Source: a bacterium (lineage in GTDB: Bacteria > Krumholzibacteriota > Krumholzibacteria > LZORAL124-64-63). From it: a DNA stretch of 8,983 bases. The position numbers and the translations under genes were made by a program. The DNA is taken from positions 1 through 8,983 of the forward strand of contig JAASSM010000036.1 of NCBI GenBank assembly GCA_021767885.1, given 5' to 3'. How positions within the stretch are numbered: the stretch's first letter is position 1; the number at the start of each line of letters is the position of its first letter. Under the pieces are notes generated by a model that searched no databases, was not told the DNA's origin, and saw only the letters and a list, made by a program, of their open reading frames with translations. Positions 6,782-8,983 of this stretch are shown here, piece by piece.

Positions 6782-7907
6782 CGGTGACGGTGGTGCCGGC
6801 GGTCCGGGTGCTGGTCCACACCACGCGGCCGCCGAGGTAGTGCTCGGCGAACAGTCGCACGCTGTAGGTTCCCAGGCCGCGGCCCGCGCCCTTGGTGGAG
6901 ACGGTCCGCTCGAAGAGGTGGTGGCGGACCTCGCGCGGCACCTCGCCCGGGTTATGGACGCGGAAGGTGACGGTGTCGCCGTCGCCATCGTGGCCGATGG
7001 TGACCACGCCCCCGCGAGGGACGGCCTCCAGGGCGTTCTTCAGCAGGTTGCCCAGGACCCGGCCGAGCAGCAGCGGGTCGCCGTGAAGGCTCGTGTCCGG
7101 ACCGGCGGCGACCTCGATCCGGCGGCCGTCCGCCACCGGGTGGTGCCGGTAGGTGCGGGCGGCCTCGAGGACGGCGTCGCCGGCGACGATGCGCGCGGGC
7201 CGGGTCTCGAGCTCGCCGCACTCGGCCGCGGCGAGGTCGCGCTGGGCGCCGATCTCCTCGACGAGCTGATGGCAGCCGGACACCATCAGCCGCGAGAGCT
7301 CCGCGCCGTCGGGGCCGGCGGTCTCCACGCTGGCCAGGTTGGCCTCGCTCAGGCCGAGCAGGCCACCGGCGGTGTTCAGCACGTCGTGGAAGAAGAGGCG
7401 CTCGAGGACGCGGCGGCGTCGCTCGTGATGCCGGTCGGTGAGCGTGGCGAGCACGAAGGGTTCGCCCTCGACGTCCAGCAGGCGCGCGGTGACCTCGAGG
7501 TCCAGGGGCACCGGTCCGGCGCCACGGCTGATCACGCAGGTTCGCGAGGCGTGGCCCCGGCGTCGCGCCTCCAGGACCGACAGCACGGCCCCGCACTCGC
7601 GGCACTCGCGGCCCGTCCCGCAGCCACCCGGGGCGCGGGCGGCCACCTCGCAGCCCAGGGCCTCGCCGGGACGTCGGCCGGCCAGCTCGGCGGAGGACCG
7701 CAGGCCCAGCATCTGCAGCCCGGCGGCATTGAGATGGACCATCTGCCGCTGGGCGTTGATCACCGCCAGCGGCTGGGGCACCGCGTCGGCCACCATGTTC
7801 AGCTGGGGCTGGCCGGCGAGCAGGCGTCGCTGGCGGGCCAGCTCCTCGGCGGGGGCACGGTCGGGACTGAGGAACTCGGTGAGCGGGGCGGCAGCGGCCT
7901 GCACCAT
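6732..7907 (-). CDS. PAS-domain histidine kinase with Cys-rich sensor region (downstream paralog)
   Basis: A 391-residue soluble sensor kinase with no membrane segments. A PAS domain covers about residues 33-158. Within it is a five-cysteine pattern C86-x9-C96-x5-C102-x2-C105-x18-C124, centred on GGCGTGRECRECGA, which could bind a metal or Fe-S cluster or act as a thiol redox switch (inference). The phosphoacceptor region is FFHDVLNTAGG with H174. The ATPase domain has N-box NLLKNALEA (287-295), a G1-like HNPGEVP (318-324) and the F/G2 region STKGAGRGLGTYS (337-349). The usual D of the G1 box is N319, a variant that I believe is shared by this subfamily. The ATG at 7907 is the only start after an in-frame TAA, with GAGG 8 nt upstream. 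The last 16 residues are encoded within the nitrilase overlap and extend beyond the end of the paralog. The partner response regulator is not in the window. Confidence 0.9.
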   Translation of the reverse strand: MVQAAAAPLTEFLSPDRAPAEELARQRRLLAGQPQLNMVADAVPQPLAVINAQRQMVHLNAAGLQMLGLRSSAELAGRRPGEALGCEVAARAPGGCGTGRECRECGAVLSVLEARRRGHASRTCVISRGAGPVPLDLEVTARLLDVEGEPFVLATLTDRHHERRRRVLERLFFHDVLNTAGGLLGLSEANLASVETAGPDGAELSRLMVSGCHQLVEEIGAQRDLAAAECGELETRPARIVAGDAVLEAARTYRHHPVADGRRIEVAAGPDTSLHGDPLLLGRVLGNLLKNALEAVPRGGVVTIGHDGDGDTVTFRVHNPGEVPREVRHHLFERTVSTKGAGRGLGTYSVRLFAEHYLGGRVVWTSTRTAGTTVTVTLPRRVPSRGPRTGP

Positions 7908-7974
7908 GGGATCGACCTCGTGGCGTGGTTGGACCGTCGGCTGGTTCTCCCACCCCGGATCGACGGATAAGGAC

Positions 7975-8002
7975 CTTGCTTAAGTGATCACTTTATAGCA
8001 AG
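7975..8002. promoter_or_regulatory. AT-rich palindrome between the kinases; possible operator-promoter
   Basis: A perfect 12-bp palindrome, AAGTGATCACTT (7982-7993), sits inside a second pair of arms, CTTGCT (7975-7980) and AGCAAG (7997-8002). Unlike the surrounding DNA it is mostly A and T. On the minus strand it contains TATAAA (7992-7997), a close -10 match, so a dimeric regulator binding here would block a promoter for the downstream kinase. The -35 is poor. A terminator for the upstream kinase is the alternative, but there is no U-run. The rest of the 124-bp gap shows only the kinase ribosome-binding site. Confidence 0.45.
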
Positions 8003-8031
8003 ACGCGTGCCGCGGGGCAGGTCCCGGGGGC

Positions 8032-8983
8032 TCAGCCCGACGCGCCGGGCAGGTGGATGTGGACGCTGGTCCCGTGCGCGGCGTCGCTCTGCCAGCTGAC
8101 CGCTCCGCCGAGGTAATGCTCGGTCAGCAGTCGCACGCTGTAGGTGCCCTGGCCTCGCCCGGAGCCCTTGGTGGACACCGACCGCCGGAAGAACCGGCCC
8201 CGCACGCCGGGATCCACCTCGCCGGGATTCCAGACGGTGATCACCACGCCGGCCTCGTCGCTGCGGTGGGCGATGCGGACCTCGTCCCCCGGGGGGCAGG
8301 CCTCCAGGGCGTTCTTGATCAGGTTGCCCACCACCCGGCCGAGCAGGCGGGGGTCGGTCTGCAGGCTGCCCGCCGGCCCCGCGACCACGCGGATGGATCG
8401 GTCTGCCGCCACGGGGTGGTGGCGGTAGGTGTCCGCCACGGCGGCCAGCAGGTCGCCGACCGCCACGGTCCGGGGGTCGATGGCCAGATCGCCGCTCTCG
8501 GCGGCGGCCAGGTCGCGCTGGGCCTCGATCTCCTCGATGAGCTGCCGGCTGCCAGCGACCAGCAGCTCGCCGAGCTCCGCCAGGTCCGCCGCGGCCGGCG
8601 GCAGGCTGGCCAGCAGGGCCTCGCCCAGTCCCATGACACCGCCAGCGGTGTTGATCACGTCGTGGAAGAAGATGCGCTCGAGGGCGCGCCGCCGGCGCTG
8701 GTCGCGGGTGTCGGTGAGGACCAGGACCACGAAGCGATGGCCGTCGACGTCCAGCGGGCTGGCGCTGGCCGCGAACTCCAGGGGCACGCACTCGCCCTGG
8801 CGCTCGATGATGCACGACAGCTCCCGGGCCGTGCCCTGCTGCGCGGCGGCCACGGCCAGGGCGGCACCGCAGTCGCGGCAGGCCTCGCCGGTTCCGCACC
8901 CGCCCGGCGCGGCGTCGGCCTCCCGGCAGCCCAGGGCCTCGCCGGCCCGTTGCCCGGTGAGGGTGTCCAGATCGCCGATGGCG
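8032..8983 (-). CDS. PAS-domain histidine kinase with Cys-rich sensor region (upstream paralog, 5' end outside window)
   Basis: The reading frame is open to the window edge; 316 C-terminal residues are visible, numbered here from the first complete codon at 8982. The GTG at 8853 is internal. The fragment begins in the PAS domain with the same cysteine pattern as the next gene: C19-x9-C29-x5-C35-x2-C38-x18-C57, centred on GGCGTGEACRDCGA. Then come FFHDVINTAGG with phosphoacceptor H107, NLIKNALEA, the G1-like WNPGEVD, and STKGSGRGQGTYS. It is a close paralog of the downstream kinase along its whole visible length. In one 70-bp stretch (8105-8174 against 6829-6898) about 60 bases agree by hand count, which suggests tandem duplication or gene conversion. 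It ends SVHIHLPGASG, shorter than its paralog. The genes are co-oriented with a 124-bp gap and may be co-transcribed or separately promoted. Signal and partner are unknown. Confidence 0.88.
   Translation of the reverse strand, partial: AIGDLDTLTGQRAGEALGCREADAAPGGCGTGEACRDCGAALAVAAAQQGTARELSCIIERQGECVPLEFAASASPLDVDGHRFVVLVLTDTRDQRRRRALERIFFHDVINTAGGVMGLGEALLASLPPAAADLAELGELLVAGSRQLIEEIEAQRDLAAAESGDLAIDPRTVAVGDLLAAVADTYRHHPVAADRSIRVVAGPAGSLQTDPRLLGRVVGNLIKNALEACPPGDEVRIAHRSDEAGVVITVWNPGEVDPGVRGRFFRRSVSTKGSGRGQGTYSVRLLTEHYLGGAVSWQSDAAHGTSVHIHLPGASG

Noticed and set aside
6636..7970. A 444-codon plus-strand frame opposite the downstream kinase
   Set aside because: The minus-strand frame carries all kinase motifs; this one is a composition shadow.
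1..8983. CRISPR array, tRNA or rRNA genes, insertion sequence, attachment site
   Set aside because: Reading both strands gave no regularly spaced repeats, no tRNA-like cloverleaf, no transposase and no flanking terminal repeats.

Overview
The window is very GC-rich (roughly 70% or more by eye) and densely coding. Seven protein genes cover almost all of it, two of them cut by the window edges. The organism is a Gram-negative-type bacterium: there is a periplasmic two-domain lipocalin beside an FtsX-type permease, and a secreted protein with a Sec signal peptide. The mix of genes would suit a high-GC environmental lineage of the FCB/Krumholzibacteria-Eisenbacteria or deltaproteobacterial sort, but nothing here fixes the phylum.

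Left block (2-2664, plus strand): the C-terminal two thirds or so of an ABC-transporter permease with a duplicated FtsX core overlaps by 4 nt an exported CrtC/AttH-type lipocalin protein. They look like the end of a transporter operon that moves a lipid or other hydrophobic molecule, with the lipocalin as a periplasmic partner. The next gene (2750-3412, minus strand) is convergent. It encodes a 220-residue secreted protein that looks like a single carbohydrate-binding-type jelly roll.

Middle block (3534-6781, plus strand): a good sigma70-like promoter precedes asnS (asparaginyl-tRNA synthetase, 466 aa). After a 109-bp gap come a DUF1543 protein, which has a clear internal duplication, and 29 bp later a nitrilase with an intact Glu-Lys-Cys triad. 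The last two probably form an operon.

Right block (6732-8983, minus strand): two tandem paralogous PAS histidine kinases run toward the nitrilase, the second cut by the window end. Both have a short Cys-rich PAS region with identical cysteine spacing, an unusual phosphoacceptor box (FFHD[VI][LI]N), and a G1 ATP-box reading N-P-G rather than D-x-G-x-G. The downstream kinase overlaps the nitrilase tail-to-tail by 50 bp. The 124-bp gap between the kinases holds an AT-rich palindrome with a TATAAA element inside it, which could be an operator-promoter. No response regulator, mobile element, tRNA, rRNA or CRISPR array is visible.

The most unusual content is the tandem Cys-PAS kinase pair and the palindrome between them. 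The other genes are recognisable families in a fairly ordinary arrangement.
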